Of a stretch of 32,335 nt of DNA, positions 8,192 through 16,885 are shown piece by piece. Every line of letters starts with the position of its first letter. Within the stretch, counting starts at the first letter, position 1. Source of the stretch: DASUFP01 sp036274495 (GTDB taxonomy: Bacteria; Bacteroidota; Bacteroidia; AKYH767-A; OLB10); contig DASUFP010000099.1 in assembly GCA_036274495.1 (NCBI GenBank), forward strand, positions 1 through 32,335. Reading direction: 5' to 3'. A program made the position numbers and the translations under genes. The notes under the pieces are model-generated. The model worked only from the letters and a program-made list of their open reading frames with translations. It did not search any database and was not told where the DNA came from.

Positions 8192-9262
8192 ATGAGTAAT
8201 TTACGGGGAGTTGACGAACGGGTACGTGTTGGGATAACAATTGGCGACATTAATGGTGTTGGTCCGGAAATCATAATAAATACGTTCACCGACAACCGGA
8301 TGCACCAGGTTTGTACACCTGTGATTTATGGTCAGGCAAAAGTGCTGTCTTTTTATCGCAAAGTGCTCAATAACAACGATTTCAATTTCACTACCATTCA
8401 TTCGATCGGTGAAATAAACGATAAGAAAACCAATGTGATCAATTGCTGGGAAGAGGAAGTAAAAATTGACCCCGGGGTGGCAAGTCCTACAGGAGGCAAG
8501 TATGCTTTTACTGCTCTTCAGGCAGCCTGTAAGGACCTGGCTGACGGCAATATAGATGTTCTGGTTACTGCCCCAATTGATAAAAAGACTATGCAACAGG
8601 AGGGATTCCGTTTTCCGGGGCATACCGAATATCTGGCGCAACAATTTCCATCACCCTCACATCTGATGATGCTGGTGAGCGGTAAAATGCGAATTGCAAC
8701 CGTAACCGGCCATATCCCGGTTAAGCAGGTAGCCGGTGATCTTTCAAAAGATAAAATTTTATCGTGCATACAAACCATGCACCGGTCGTTGAAAAGAGAT
8801 TTTGGCATTCGGAAACCTAAAATTGCCGTGCTTGGCCTGAATCCACACAGCGGTGACAGCGGATTAATAGGTAATGAGGAAACAGCGTTTATAAAACCTG
8901 CCATACAATCTGCTTTTGATGAAGGCATTCTAGCTTATGGCCCATATGCAGCCGACGGATTTTTTGGATCTTCAAAATTTACCGGATTCGATGGAATCTT
9001 GGCAATGTACCATGATCAGGGTTTGGTTCCCTTTAAAGCGATTGCATTTGAAACAGGTGTAAATTTTACCGCCGGACTCCCAATTGTCCGTACTTCACCG
9101 GATCATGGCACAGCCTATGATATCGCCGGCAAAAATTGCGCATCAGAAGAGTCGTTCAGGTCTGCTATTTATGCAGCAATTGATATTTTTAATGAACGGA
9201 AAGAGTACGACAGTATTACATCAAATCCGTTAAAATATTCAAAACTGGGAGGCGACCGGTAG
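8192..9262 (+). CDS. pdxA: 4-hydroxythreonine-4-phosphate dehydrogenase
   Basis: Oxidises 4-phosphohydroxy-L-threonine with NAD in the DXP-dependent route to pyridoxal phosphate. The 356-residue protein has the N-terminal RVGITIGDINGVGPEII and the three metal-binding histidines His174 (TGHIP), His219 (LNPHSGD) and His274 (YHDQG); their spacing of 45 and 55 residues equals that of E. coli PdxA His166/211/266. PGHTE at 142-146 and the closing TSPDHGTAYDIAG are also typical. I chose ATG 8192 because it precedes the conserved start closely; an in-frame ATG at 8120 lies inside pepA and would add 24 non-conserved residues. The gene sits 28 bases after pepA and 38 bases before a DUF3857 gene. Confidence 0.95.
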   Translation: MSNLRGVDERVRVGITIGDINGVGPEIIINTFTDNRMHQVCTPVIYGQAKVLSFYRKVLNNNDFNFTTIHSIGEINDKKTNVINCWEEEVKIDPGVASPTGGKYAFTALQAACKDLADGNIDVLVTAPIDKKTMQQEGFRFPGHTEYLAQQFPSPSHLMMLVSGKMRIATVTGHIPVKQVAGDLSKDKILSCIQTMHRSLKRDFGIRKPKIAVLGLNPHSGDSGLIGNEETAFIKPAIQSAFDEGILAYGPYAADGFFGSSKFTGFDGILAMYHDQGLVPFKAIAFETGVNFTAGLPIVRTSPDHGTAYDIAGKNCASEESFRSAIYAAIDIFNERKEYDSITSNPLKYSKLGGDR

Positions 9263-9300
9263 TCACCCATTCAATTGTTAAATAATAAAATTCAAAAAAA

Positions 9301-11235
9301 ATGAGATTTCTGATTTGTATATTAACCACCTGTCTTGCATTTCAATTTGCTACAGGACAGGTGAGACCTAAGCCCCAACCCGAAGATGTTGCACTTGCAA
9401 AAAAGCTGAGCAAGACTTATCCAAAAGATGAATTTGCATCCGTTTCGAGAAATGTCCGTTTTACTTTTGAAATCAAAAAAGATAAGTCAGGCGAACATGT
9501 TGTCGTTTCAGAAGAACTGACAGAAAGTGTATTGCAAATAAAGGATAGCCCTTCACTTACTTTTCTCCAGACGGTTGGTTACGACAGCACCAGTACCATT
9601 GATGATGTGAAGTTTATGGATAAAAAAGGCCATGCGCTTAAAACACTTGGTTACACCGGGTCGTCAAGCTATGAACAAAATGGTATTTTTCATTCGGATG
9701 CCCGCATTTACAAAATCGCATTCCCAAGTGAAGGACAAGGGACCTATACTACCTATACTTACACGAAGACCTATGATGATATTAAGTATTTTATCTCAGA
9801 ATATTTTCATGACTATTATCCGATACAGGATGAAACGGTAATTTTTGAAATTCCGTCATGGATGGATATCGATTTGCTCCTCAAAAACGGGAAGGACATA
9901 AAAAAAACTGAAACAGCCGGTAAAGAAGGGTTAAAAATTGTAACCTTTAAGGCATCAAATCTGGCGGCTAATAAATCGGAAAAAAACGAGCCCGGAGCTT
10001 CTTACTATTTGCCCCATATCTTTTTTCATACAAAGGGCTTCAAAGGGAAAGACGGAAAGCAACACACTATATTCAGAACTACAGACGATTTATACGCCTG
10101 GTATCACAGCCTTGCAAAACAAATCGGAAATGATCCTAATAAAATAAAACCTACAGTTGAATCTCTGATTAAAGGTAAAACTACAGATCAGGAAAAAATC
10201 GAAGCAATTTTTTACTGGGTCCAGGATCAGATCCGGTATATTGCTTTTGAAAACGGACTGGCAGGCTTCAGACCTGATGCCTGTCAGAATGTGTTTGGAA
10301 AAAAGTATGGCGACTGCAAAGGGATGGCCAACCTCCTCAAAGAAATGCTTGTTGTGGCCGGTTATGATGCCAGACTGACCTGGATTGGAACAGATATCAT
10401 TGCATATGATTATTCTATTCCTTCACTTGGCGTGGACAACCACATGATTTGCACTTTAATGCTGAATGGTAAAAAGTATTTTCTGGATCCTACAGAAACA
10501 TATGTTTCATTTGGCGATGTTGCTCACCGAATTCAGGGCAGGCAGGCTATGATTGAAGATGGTGACAAATACATCCTCGAAAGATTACCGGAATATGGTA
10601 AGGAGCGAAATAAAAGAGAAACTGTCATGAAATTCTCCCTTAAAGGAGATCAATTATCCGGTACAGCTGAAGAAACCTATGATGGCGAAGGCAAGACGTA
10701 TATTTTGTACGCATATAGCCGGATTAATTCTTCTGTAAAAGAAGATGCGGTTAAAAAGCTGTTAAACAGGGACGATAAAAATATTTCTGTCGCCAATATA
10801 AAAACCACCGATTTTGAAGACCGGCGTGGCACCATGAAATTTAATTACGATATATCTATTTCCAATCAGGTAACCGATCTCGAAAACGAAAAATATATAT
10901 CACTCGATTTCGACCAGGAATTTCGTAATCTTTCATTTGATTCCACCAGAACGAAAGATTTTGAATACGATTACAAATATTATAATATCAAAAGAATTGA
11001 ATTTACCGTCCCTCCCGGTTATAAGGTTACTCATTTACCCGATAATATTGACAAATCGACAAGTAACTTTTCGCTGAAACTCACATTTAAGCAGGAAGGC
11101 AATAAAGTTATATATTCAAAAATAATTGCTTTGGACAATGCAGTGATTCCTAAAACCGATTTCGAATCATGGAACAATGCCGTAAAGTCCTTGAAAGAGG
11201 CATATGGAGATCAAATTGTTCTGAAGAAAGGATAA
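9301..11235 (+). CDS. Secreted DUF3857 / transglutaminase-like protein, triad intact
   Basis: A 644-residue exported protein with a signal peptide at 1-20 (ending ATGQ). The N-terminal half (about 45-240) has the character of DUF3857, and a transglutaminase-like cysteine protease fold follows at about 285-400. The catalytic triad is complete: Cys339 in KYGDCKGMANLL, His381 in DNHMICTLML and Asp396 in KYFLDPTE. The C-terminal 200 residues are beta-rich, as in other proteins of this group. The family is common in Bacteroidota, and its substrate is not established; a periplasmic peptide-cleaving or crosslinking role is only a guess. The leader before ATG 9301 is A-rich, typical for the phylum. 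A paralogue begins 27 bases downstream, so the pair is almost certainly co-transcribed. Confidence 0.88.
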   Translation: MRFLICILTTCLAFQFATGQVRPKPQPEDVALAKKLSKTYPKDEFASVSRNVRFTFEIKKDKSGEHVVVSEELTESVLQIKDSPSLTFLQTVGYDSTSTIDDVKFMDKKGHALKTLGYTGSSSYEQNGIFHSDARIYKIAFPSEGQGTYTTYTYTKTYDDIKYFISEYFHDYYPIQDETVIFEIPSWMDIDLLLKNGKDIKKTETAGKEGLKIVTFKASNLAANKSEKNEPGASYYLPHIFFHTKGFKGKDGKQHTIFRTTDDLYAWYHSLAKQIGNDPNKIKPTVESLIKGKTTDQEKIEAIFYWVQDQIRYIAFENGLAGFRPDACQNVFGKKYGDCKGMANLLKEMLVVAGYDARLTWIGTDIIAYDYSIPSLGVDNHMICTLMLNGKKYFLDPTETYVSFGDVAHRIQGRQAMIEDGDKYILERLPEYGKERNKRETVMKFSLKGDQLSGTAEETYDGEGKTYILYAYSRINSSVKEDAVKKLLNRDDKNISVANIKTTDFEDRRGTMKFNYDISISNQVTDLENEKYISLDFDQEFRNLSFDSTRTKDFEYDYKYYNIKRIEFTVPPGYKVTHLPDNIDKSTSNFSLKLTFKQEGNKVIYSKIIALDNAVIPKTDFESWNNAVKSLKEAYGDQIVLKKG

Positions 11236-11262
11236 GACATTTTAAACCTAACATAACACAAC

Positions 11263-13521
11263 ATGAAATTTAAATTTTTAACGGCCCTGTTACTGACTTC
11301 ATTTTTTGCAACAGGATCATTTGCTCAAACAAAAGAAGAGAGAAAGAAGGAGGCGGAACTCGCAAAAATCCGGGAAGAAGTTTATTCCTCAGGCGACAAG
11401 GACTTTGACATTACATCGGTTCCCGAAAAATGGAAAAACGAATCCGCTGTAATTCTTTGTCAGAAACTGACTCAAATATTTGACAAAACAGGTGCTGATT
11501 ATGGTATTGGCTCCAACAAAGGAATTGCTACCACCGAAATTTTAAGAAAAAGAATTAAACTGCAGGATAAAAAAGCTGTTGATGATTTTTCGGAATATTA
11601 CTTTCAGAGTACGGATAACATAGGTGTTCGCATTATTAAACCTAACGGCTCAAAATCGGATGTTAAAATGTCAGATGCTGTTGAAGTTAAAAGCAACACC
11701 GATGTGCCCTCACTGTACCGCACTTACTACTCATTCAGCACAAAGTATAAGAAAATTGCCATCCCTGATCTACAGGTAGGCGACATCATTGATTATTTCT
11801 ATAAAGTGTCAGACCAAAGCTACTTGCCTGGTGTCAATTTTTATCCTTTTAATGATGTGATAATTTCATTATGCAACACCTATCCGACTCTGAAACAAAA
11901 AATCGAGTTTAAGATCGAAAAGCGCTTTTACATAAATATTAAAAGTGTCAACGGGGCTCCGACATTGAAACCTCAGTCGAATGATGAAACGTTTTTTGTT
12001 TATACCCTGACTGATACTGACCGGGAAAAATTTTATGATGAGCGATGGGTATTCCCTTACCGCTCTACTCCTACAATCAAATATCAGGTGTTTTATGTTC
12101 AGAATAAGAGCACCAGCACCAATTATGCAATAGGAGAACCGGGTGTACCAAAAACGAGTATTACTGCCGACGAGGCGGTTGAACAAATGAAAGGCATTTA
12201 CCAAGACTCGAAAAACATGTTTGTTATGGGTGCCGCATCGTATGTTTACGATTGCGTTTCAGATAAACTTGGCAAGGAAACTGATCCGGTTAAAATTGCC
12301 ACCCAGGCCTACTATTGCCTGAGAGGTTATTTTTCAACTCCCGGCATTTACGAATCCTTTCCCGGCTACCTTGATCAGCCATATGAAGTTGTTAAGGATG
12401 CGGTTACAAACAAAGACATGTATAATGCCGAAAACAACACCATCAGCGATGAATATTTTGTTCAGATAATGGCCATGGCGCTGCGCAGAAAAAAAGTGCC
12501 GTTTAATGTAGCATTTGCTGTGCCGCGCAGAATCGGAAACATGGACGAGGCCATTTTGGCGAATGAATTTCTTTGGAGTATATACCTGGAAGGAAAACAG
12601 CCCTTCTTTATGACTCCTCTTGATTATTATTCGCATCCGAAAGACCCGGATTACCGTATCGAAGGCGTTGAGGCCTATGTGATCAATCCAAAAGCCTCAA
12701 GCAAGGACAAGTCGTATAAAACCATAAAAATCCCGGCTACAACCGCTGAGGATAATGTTACAATCGAAAAGTCAAACGTTACTATTGACGCCAATATGGA
12801 GTTTACTACTTTAAAAAGAAATATCACCGTCAAAGGGCATAATAAGGATCCCTATTTTGAGTCAACGCTCATGCAAATGGATTACATGGATGCGGAAATG
12901 ACAGCTTATGGACTTAAACCACGCTACGTTTATAAAGGGAAAAAAGATAAAGTGGCGGAACTCGACAAAGCTGTCAAAGCAACCAAGGATGAGGTTGCTA
13001 AAGACAGACTCGATAACCTGAAGAAAGAACTTGAGGGCGATGGATGGGAAGTTGAATCGTACGATACTTTCAAAGTGATCAGCGATGGAAGGAATCCGCA
13101 AAAACAAAATGTAGTTTACGAAGACTCCTTTAAGGCTAAAAACATGGTTAAAAAGGTTGGCCCAAACTATGTTTTTGATGTTGGAAAACTTATAGGCTCA
13201 CAACTTCAGATTAAGGAAGATGAACAAACCCGTCATTATGATATTTATATGAATAATCCCCGCTCATTTACGTATGAAATTCAGGTTACCATACCGGAAG
13301 GCTATAAAGTAGAGGGAATTGATAAATTAAATATGAATCTCGACAATGCAACGGGCTCTTTCGTTTCATCAGCCAAGGTTGAAGGAACGACACTTACAAT
13401 TACTGCAGCAAAAGTTTATAAAACCAATTATGAACCAAAAGCAAATTGGCCCGAAATGATCAAGTTTCTGGATGAAGCTTATAAATTTACTCAGGCTAAA
13501 GTAGTTTTCAAAAAAGCCTAA
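11263..13521 (+). CDS. Secreted DUF3857-type paralogue with a degenerate transglutaminase domain
   Basis: A 752-residue exported protein (signal peptide 1-21, ending SFA) organised like its upstream neighbour: a DUF3857-like N-terminal half, a transglutaminase-like region at about 340-475 and a beta-rich C terminus. The catalytic residues are gone. Where the neighbour has GDCKGM, this one has SDEYFV, with Glu397 in place of Cys; DNHMIC becomes ANEFLW, with Glu435 in place of His; and FLDP becomes FFMTP, with no Asp. The surrounding fold residues (ALRRKKVPFNVAFAV, YLEGKQPFF) are kept, so the domain is probably folded but inactive. A lysine/glutamate-rich helical insert lies at about 565-595. 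The reading frame is intact, so this is a maintained pseudo-enzyme rather than a decaying gene. The alignment was made by eye. Confidence 0.85.
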   Translation: MKFKFLTALLLTSFFATGSFAQTKEERKKEAELAKIREEVYSSGDKDFDITSVPEKWKNESAVILCQKLTQIFDKTGADYGIGSNKGIATTEILRKRIKLQDKKAVDDFSEYYFQSTDNIGVRIIKPNGSKSDVKMSDAVEVKSNTDVPSLYRTYYSFSTKYKKIAIPDLQVGDIIDYFYKVSDQSYLPGVNFYPFNDVIISLCNTYPTLKQKIEFKIEKRFYINIKSVNGAPTLKPQSNDETFFVYTLTDTDREKFYDERWVFPYRSTPTIKYQVFYVQNKSTSTNYAIGEPGVPKTSITADEAVEQMKGIYQDSKNMFVMGAASYVYDCVSDKLGKETDPVKIATQAYYCLRGYFSTPGIYESFPGYLDQPYEVVKDAVTNKDMYNAENNTISDEYFVQIMAMALRRKKVPFNVAFAVPRRIGNMDEAILANEFLWSIYLEGKQPFFMTPLDYYSHPKDPDYRIEGVEAYVINPKASSKDKSYKTIKIPATTAEDNVTIEKSNVTIDANMEFTTLKRNITVKGHNKDPYFESTLMQMDYMDAEMTAYGLKPRYVYKGKKDKVAELDKAVKATKDEVAKDRLDNLKKELEGDGWEVESYDTFKVISDGRNPQKQNVVYEDSFKAKNMVKKVGPNYVFDVGKLIGSQLQIKEDEQTRHYDIYMNNPRSFTYEIQVTIPEGYKVEGIDKLNMNLDNATGSFVSSAKVEGTTLTITAAKVYKTNYEPKANWPEMIKFLDEAYKFTQAKVVFKKA

Positions 13522-13531
13522 CACATTAATA

Positions 13532-13570
13532 CAAACGCGGTCCGCATATATTAAATGCGGGCCGCGTTTG
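13532..13570 (+). terminator. Strong GC-rich hairpin between the DUF3857 pair and the DUF454 gene
   Basis: Arms of 16 bases, CAAACGCGGTCCGCAT and ATGCGGGCCGCGTTTG, pair with a single G-U and a 7-base A/T loop. The hairpin begins 10 bases after the upstream stop. No T-tract follows (next is CATTATTACC), so it is not a classic intrinsic terminator; it may end or attenuate transcription or protect the 3' end. It stops only 10 bases before the next ATG, so it would also sit in that gene's leader. Confidence 0.6.
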
Positions 13571-13580
13571 CATTATTACC

Positions 13581-13964
13581 ATGAAACAACTTGCCCGTAA
13601 AACAATCAAATCCCTGTGGGTTGCTGCAGGCCTGCTCTTTGCTGCAATTGGCGTTATCGGATTGATAACACCATTAATGCCCGGACTCGTTTTCTTTCTG
13701 ATTGCCACCTTTTGTTTTGCCAAAGGATCCCGAAAATTTCTACGTTTATTAATAAGCAATCCTCATATCGGCCCACAAATACTCGATTTCAAAAGAGGCA
13801 AAGGCATGACACGCGGCACAAAGATCTCAGCATTGACCGTACTTTGGATAGGTGTAATTGTCAGTGCCTTTTTTCTGGTAAAGAAAGTATGGGTATCCTA
13901 TGTCATCCTCGCTACAGGTATTGCGGTTTCGGCAATAATATTGAGCCGTAAAACCAAAAAATAA
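13581..13964 (+). CDS. Small inner-membrane protein, DUF454 / YbaN-like
   Basis: A 127-residue membrane protein of the DUF454 (YbaN) type, of unknown function. A hydrophobic pair of helices at about 12-47 contains GVIGLITPLMPGLVFFLIAT, matching the family's G-x-x-L-P-x-x-P-hydrophobic block. A polar loop FAKGSRKFLRLLISNPHIGP follows, then the conserved FKRGKGM turn, and two more helices at about 83-101 and 103-121. The positive tail SRKTKK suggests a cytoplasmic C terminus. The gene follows the strong hairpin at 13532-13570, so it may depend on readthrough or on a weak promoter of its own. It converges on the M16 protease operon, whose terminator begins 40 bases after its stop. Confidence 0.85.
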   Translation: MKQLARKTIKSLWVAAGLLFAAIGVIGLITPLMPGLVFFLIATFCFAKGSRKFLRLLISNPHIGPQILDFKRGKGMTRGTKISALTVLWIGVIVSAFFLVKKVWVSYVILATGIAVSAIILSRKTKK

Positions 13965-14004
13965 TTCATTAGGTATCTATTCAAAATACTGCAGATTATA
14001 TTGC

Positions 14005-14038
14005 AAAAAAAAGCGGCACCCTGTGAACAGAGCGCCGC
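14005..14038 (-). terminator. Intrinsic terminator of the M16 protease operon
   Basis: Read on the minus strand, this is a stem of GCGGC...GCCGC (14034-14038 with 14013-14017), reinforced by an inner CTG/CAG pairing (14021-14023 with 14028-14030), then eight T (the A-run 14005-14012 on the plus strand). It lies 25 bases after the stop of the second M16 gene. Hairpin plus U-run is the standard Rho-independent form. Confidence 0.88.
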
Positions 14039-14063
14039 AATTCAATTTTAAATTCAGTCAGTC

Positions 14064-15392
14064 TTAATAAGGACTTTGCAATACGTTTCCTTTCCAGGTT
14101 TGTTTAAAGTCTTCTTCCTTAACCGCATCTTTCTTTCCGAGGTAAGTCCATCTGATTGCACCGGTATATTTCGTAAATACCGTATTCACATCTTTCAGTG
14201 TTGTTTTGTTTACGTCATCGGTAAAACTCTCTGCCTTCTTCCAATCGCCAGCCAATTCATAAAGACCCAGCGTCATAGACTGAGCACTGCTTGTCTCCTG
14301 TCCCATGTAATAACGTGTAAGGAATGTTTGCTCTTTATCGGCAAGTTCTTTTTCTGTAAAGCCGTCCTTTTTCACCTTATTGATCTCCTCCACCATAACA
14401 TCAATGGATTGCTTGGGATCTAATGTTGTAATATAAATGCTGTTATACGGATTGCTGATTCTGTTGCCATTGTATCCGGCCGCAGGAGCATAACTCAGAC
14501 TTCTTTTAGTTCTCAGTTCAACAAAATATCTGTCATAAAGTATATTCATACCTAAACGCATCGGAACCCCTTCGTTGCTGGTCATACTGGGAGCACTCAT
14601 TATACCCATCAGGTAATTAGTGGCAATGTCTCTGTCTTCAATATGCACTCCCGGTGATGTTATCTGCACACGTGATTCGGTAGGTGCAGGTGTGCCTTTG
14701 GGCAATTTAGCAAATGCCGTCTTCACTTTTGCTATCAGGTCAGCCTCATCCACATCCCCAACCACAACAAGAAATATCCGTGATTTACACACCGATTCGT
14801 TGTAATTCTTTTTGATTTCAGCCAAGGTAAGTTTCTCAAGTGATTCCGGGGTGCCTTCAGGGACTTTAGAATAGCTGCGTCCTTTAAACACACTTTCCAT
14901 TGCTATATTAGCCAGGTGCTGATCGGGATTTGACTGACCCTGTTTGGCTGCAGCTATCAAAGTGCCTTTTGTAAGCTCAAATTCTTTCTCATCAAATGCG
15001 GGCATAGTTATGGCCTCCACAAAAAGCTCCCATGAATCATTCCAGAAAGTTTTAATGCAATTCAGGTTTAACGTACCATAATCATATGATGAAGATCCGT
15101 CAACCTCGGCACCTATTTTTTCACAATCGGTTGCAAACTGTTCCTTATTTCGCTTTGTGGTTCCTCCTTCAGCCGCCAGGGTCAGGGCAAAATTCTGAAG
15201 TCCCTGCTTGTCTTCGGAAATTCCGGCATTGCCGCCTTTAATAAAAAGACGCGCGCTTATTACTTCTTTTGGAGTGCGTTTATAAATGACTGTAACACCA
15301 TCCACATTTAATTCTTTAGTTGTAGGTCCGCCTGCCATTGAAATGGTAGCAACAAACAACAGCGCAATTGCTAATATATTTTTCTTATTCAT
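14064..15392 (-). CDS. M16 family peptidase-like protein, non-catalytic partner subunit
   Basis: A 442-residue exported protein (signal peptide about 1-20, MNKKNILAIALLFVATISMA) with the two-lobed M16 (pitrilysin/MPP-like) fold. The zinc motif HxxEH is absent: the corresponding stretch reads GLQNFALTLAAEGGT, with Asn67, Leu70 and Thr71 at the ligand positions. The second-lobe R/Y motif is kept (LRTKRSLSYAPAAGY, 293-307), which in heterodimeric M16 enzymes helps bind substrate. It follows the zinc-bearing M16 gene by 29 bases, so the two should form a heterodimer in which this is the structural/substrate-binding half. The signal peptide places the pair outside the cytoplasm. The peptide substrate is unknown. 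Confidence 0.9.
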   Translation of the reverse strand: MNKKNILAIALLFVATISMAGGPTTKELNVDGVTVIYKRTPKEVISARLFIKGGNAGISEDKQGLQNFALTLAAEGGTTKRNKEQFATDCEKIGAEVDGSSSYDYGTLNLNCIKTFWNDSWELFVEAITMPAFDEKEFELTKGTLIAAAKQGQSNPDQHLANIAMESVFKGRSYSKVPEGTPESLEKLTLAEIKKNYNESVCKSRIFLVVVGDVDEADLIAKVKTAFAKLPKGTPAPTESRVQITSPGVHIEDRDIATNYLMGIMSAPSMTSNEGVPMRLGMNILYDRYFVELRTKRSLSYAPAAGYNGNRISNPYNSIYITTLDPKQSIDVMVEEINKVKKDGFTEKELADKEQTFLTRYYMGQETSSAQSMTLGLYELAGDWKKAESFTDDVNKTTLKDVNTVFTKYTGAIRWTYLGKKDAVKEEDFKQTWKGNVLQSPY

Positions 15393-15421
15393 TGTGTTAT
15401 GTTTTAAGGTTACAGCCTGCT

Positions 15422-16792
15422 TTATTTTAGAAAGAAAGATTGAGCATCTTCAATACCGAACATTTTTTTCATTTCCGGCGAAAGAAGCAATCCCGAAGCC
15501 ATTGGCTTTCCGATAATATAGTTGTTGACATACTTTTTAATATCGTCCCTGGTAACTTTTTTCAGGTTTTCGATATAATTGGTGTAATAGTCAATACTTG
15601 CTGAAGCCCACCAGTAAGTAACTGTGTGCACATAGGATGATGTGCTTTCCTTATCCTTTGTTTGTTCAATTGCAAGCATATTCTTCGCTGTCTCCAACTG
15701 TTCATTCGTAAAATAATCGTCAGAGGTCCACTGATTGATATTTTCCATAAGCTTTTGATAAGCCTCTTTGACTTTCATTGGATTTGGAACCAGGAATATT
15801 TGAATTGGGCCAACATATTTACACGTTTGGTATCCTACCTGCACCTGAAACGCAAGGCCGGAGTCTATCAAATCTTTCTGCAACTTACTGCTCTTTTGAG
15901 AGAGAATATATGAAAATACATCAGCAGCGTAGGTAGAAGGAATATCATTCCGGGTATCAGGGCCATGCATACCAATCATAATAATCGGCGTTTTTGCATT
16001 GTCATTTTCTGTCAGATAATATGTATTGGTTTTTAACGGAGCGAATTCAGGAATAGGATACTTTTCAAAAATGTCAAACTCCGATGGCTTCCAGTCGCCA
16101 AATACCGCTTGCGCCTTGTCAAACATTTCCTGATGATTAACGTCTCCGGCAACAACCAGCAATGTATTGTTCGGATAATAATAGCGGTCTTTAATAACCC
16201 GCATCTTTTCAGGCGTAGCCGTAAGTATTACCTCATGATTGCCAATTGTATTTTTACGGCTGTAATTATCTCCCCACAACTGATGATTCATGTCGTCAAG
16301 AAGAAAGAATACAGGATTGGACTCGTTGCGCTGAAACTCACCATCTACTACGGGATTTTCCTTTTTCATTTCCTCTTGCAGAAAGAGCGGTGAACGAATG
16401 GCTGAATTCAGAAAACTCAACCCTTCACCAACTTTTGAAGTACCAAGAGTAATAAAGTAATTTACTCTTTCATTTGATGTGGTGCCGTTAAAGGAAACGC
16501 CCAGTTCGCGCACTCGTGCCAGGAACTGTTCCTGGGAAGGCAAATCTTTGTTTGCCTTGAAAAACATGTGCTCATACAGGTGCGATAACCCGTTATAGGC
16601 AGTGTCTTCGGCAAAAGATCCGTTGTGAACACACAACTCAATTGTAGCCAGCGGCACTGAGTTGTCTTCAATAACCAGGACTTCTAATCCATTTCCCAGT
16701 TTTTTCATAAAAAAGTTACTCGGTAACGTTCCCGTTGCCCGGGCAGAGCTGATGGCAATGAATGCCAGCAGCAGCATGCTGATTCTTTTCAT
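15422..16792 (-). CDS. Zinc-dependent M16 family peptidase, catalytic subunit
   Basis: A 456-residue exported metallopeptidase. The inverted zinc motif HLYEH is at 71-75 in GLSHLYEHMFFKA, and the third ligand is Glu152 (VVDGEFQRNE), 77 residues after the second His as in the family rule. The signal peptide is about 1-19 (MKRISMLLLAFIAISSARA). The enzyme should cut oligopeptides or presequence-like peptides in the periplasm or envelope, together with the non-catalytic subunit encoded 29 bases downstream. The operon has a promoter-like pair at 16824-16854, a leader of roughly 25 bases and a clear terminator at 14005-14038, so it is likely a self-contained two-gene unit. Confidence 0.92.
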   Translation of the reverse strand: MKRISMLLLAFIAISSARATGTLPSNFFMKKLGNGLEVLVIEDNSVPLATIELCVHNGSFAEDTAYNGLSHLYEHMFFKANKDLPSQEQFLARVRELGVSFNGTTSNERVNYFITLGTSKVGEGLSFLNSAIRSPLFLQEEMKKENPVVDGEFQRNESNPVFFLLDDMNHQLWGDNYSRKNTIGNHEVILTATPEKMRVIKDRYYYPNNTLLVVAGDVNHQEMFDKAQAVFGDWKPSEFDIFEKYPIPEFAPLKTNTYYLTENDNAKTPIIMIGMHGPDTRNDIPSTYAADVFSYILSQKSSKLQKDLIDSGLAFQVQVGYQTCKYVGPIQIFLVPNPMKVKEAYQKLMENINQWTSDDYFTNEQLETAKNMLAIEQTKDKESTSSYVHTVTYWWASASIDYYTNYIENLKKVTRDDIKKYVNNYIIGKPMASGLLLSPEMKKMFGIEDAQSFFLK

Positions 16793-16823
16793 AATAACAG
16801 TTTAGGGTTGATTCGGTGATGCC

Positions 16824-16854
16824 CAAAATTAAAACATTTCGAAGAAGCACCTAA
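16824..16854 (-). promoter_or_regulatory. Predicted Bacteroidota-type promoter of the M16 operon
   Basis: On the minus strand, a perfect -7 element TAATTTTG (plus-strand 16824-16831) is preceded by exactly 20 bases and then TTA (16852-16854), one base off the -33 TTG. The expected start site is about 25 bases upstream of the ATG at 16792. It is recognised from the known TTG/TAnnTTTG consensus for the primary sigma factor of this phylum. Confidence 0.5.
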
Positions 16855-16885
16855 AACATTATCATGTGAATCAAAGTGCTGATAA

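Noticed and set aside
16793..16885. Remnant of a TonB receptor barrel after the plug gene
   Set aside because: The 93 bases before the M16 gene show no barrel-like coding; they hold the M16 promoter.
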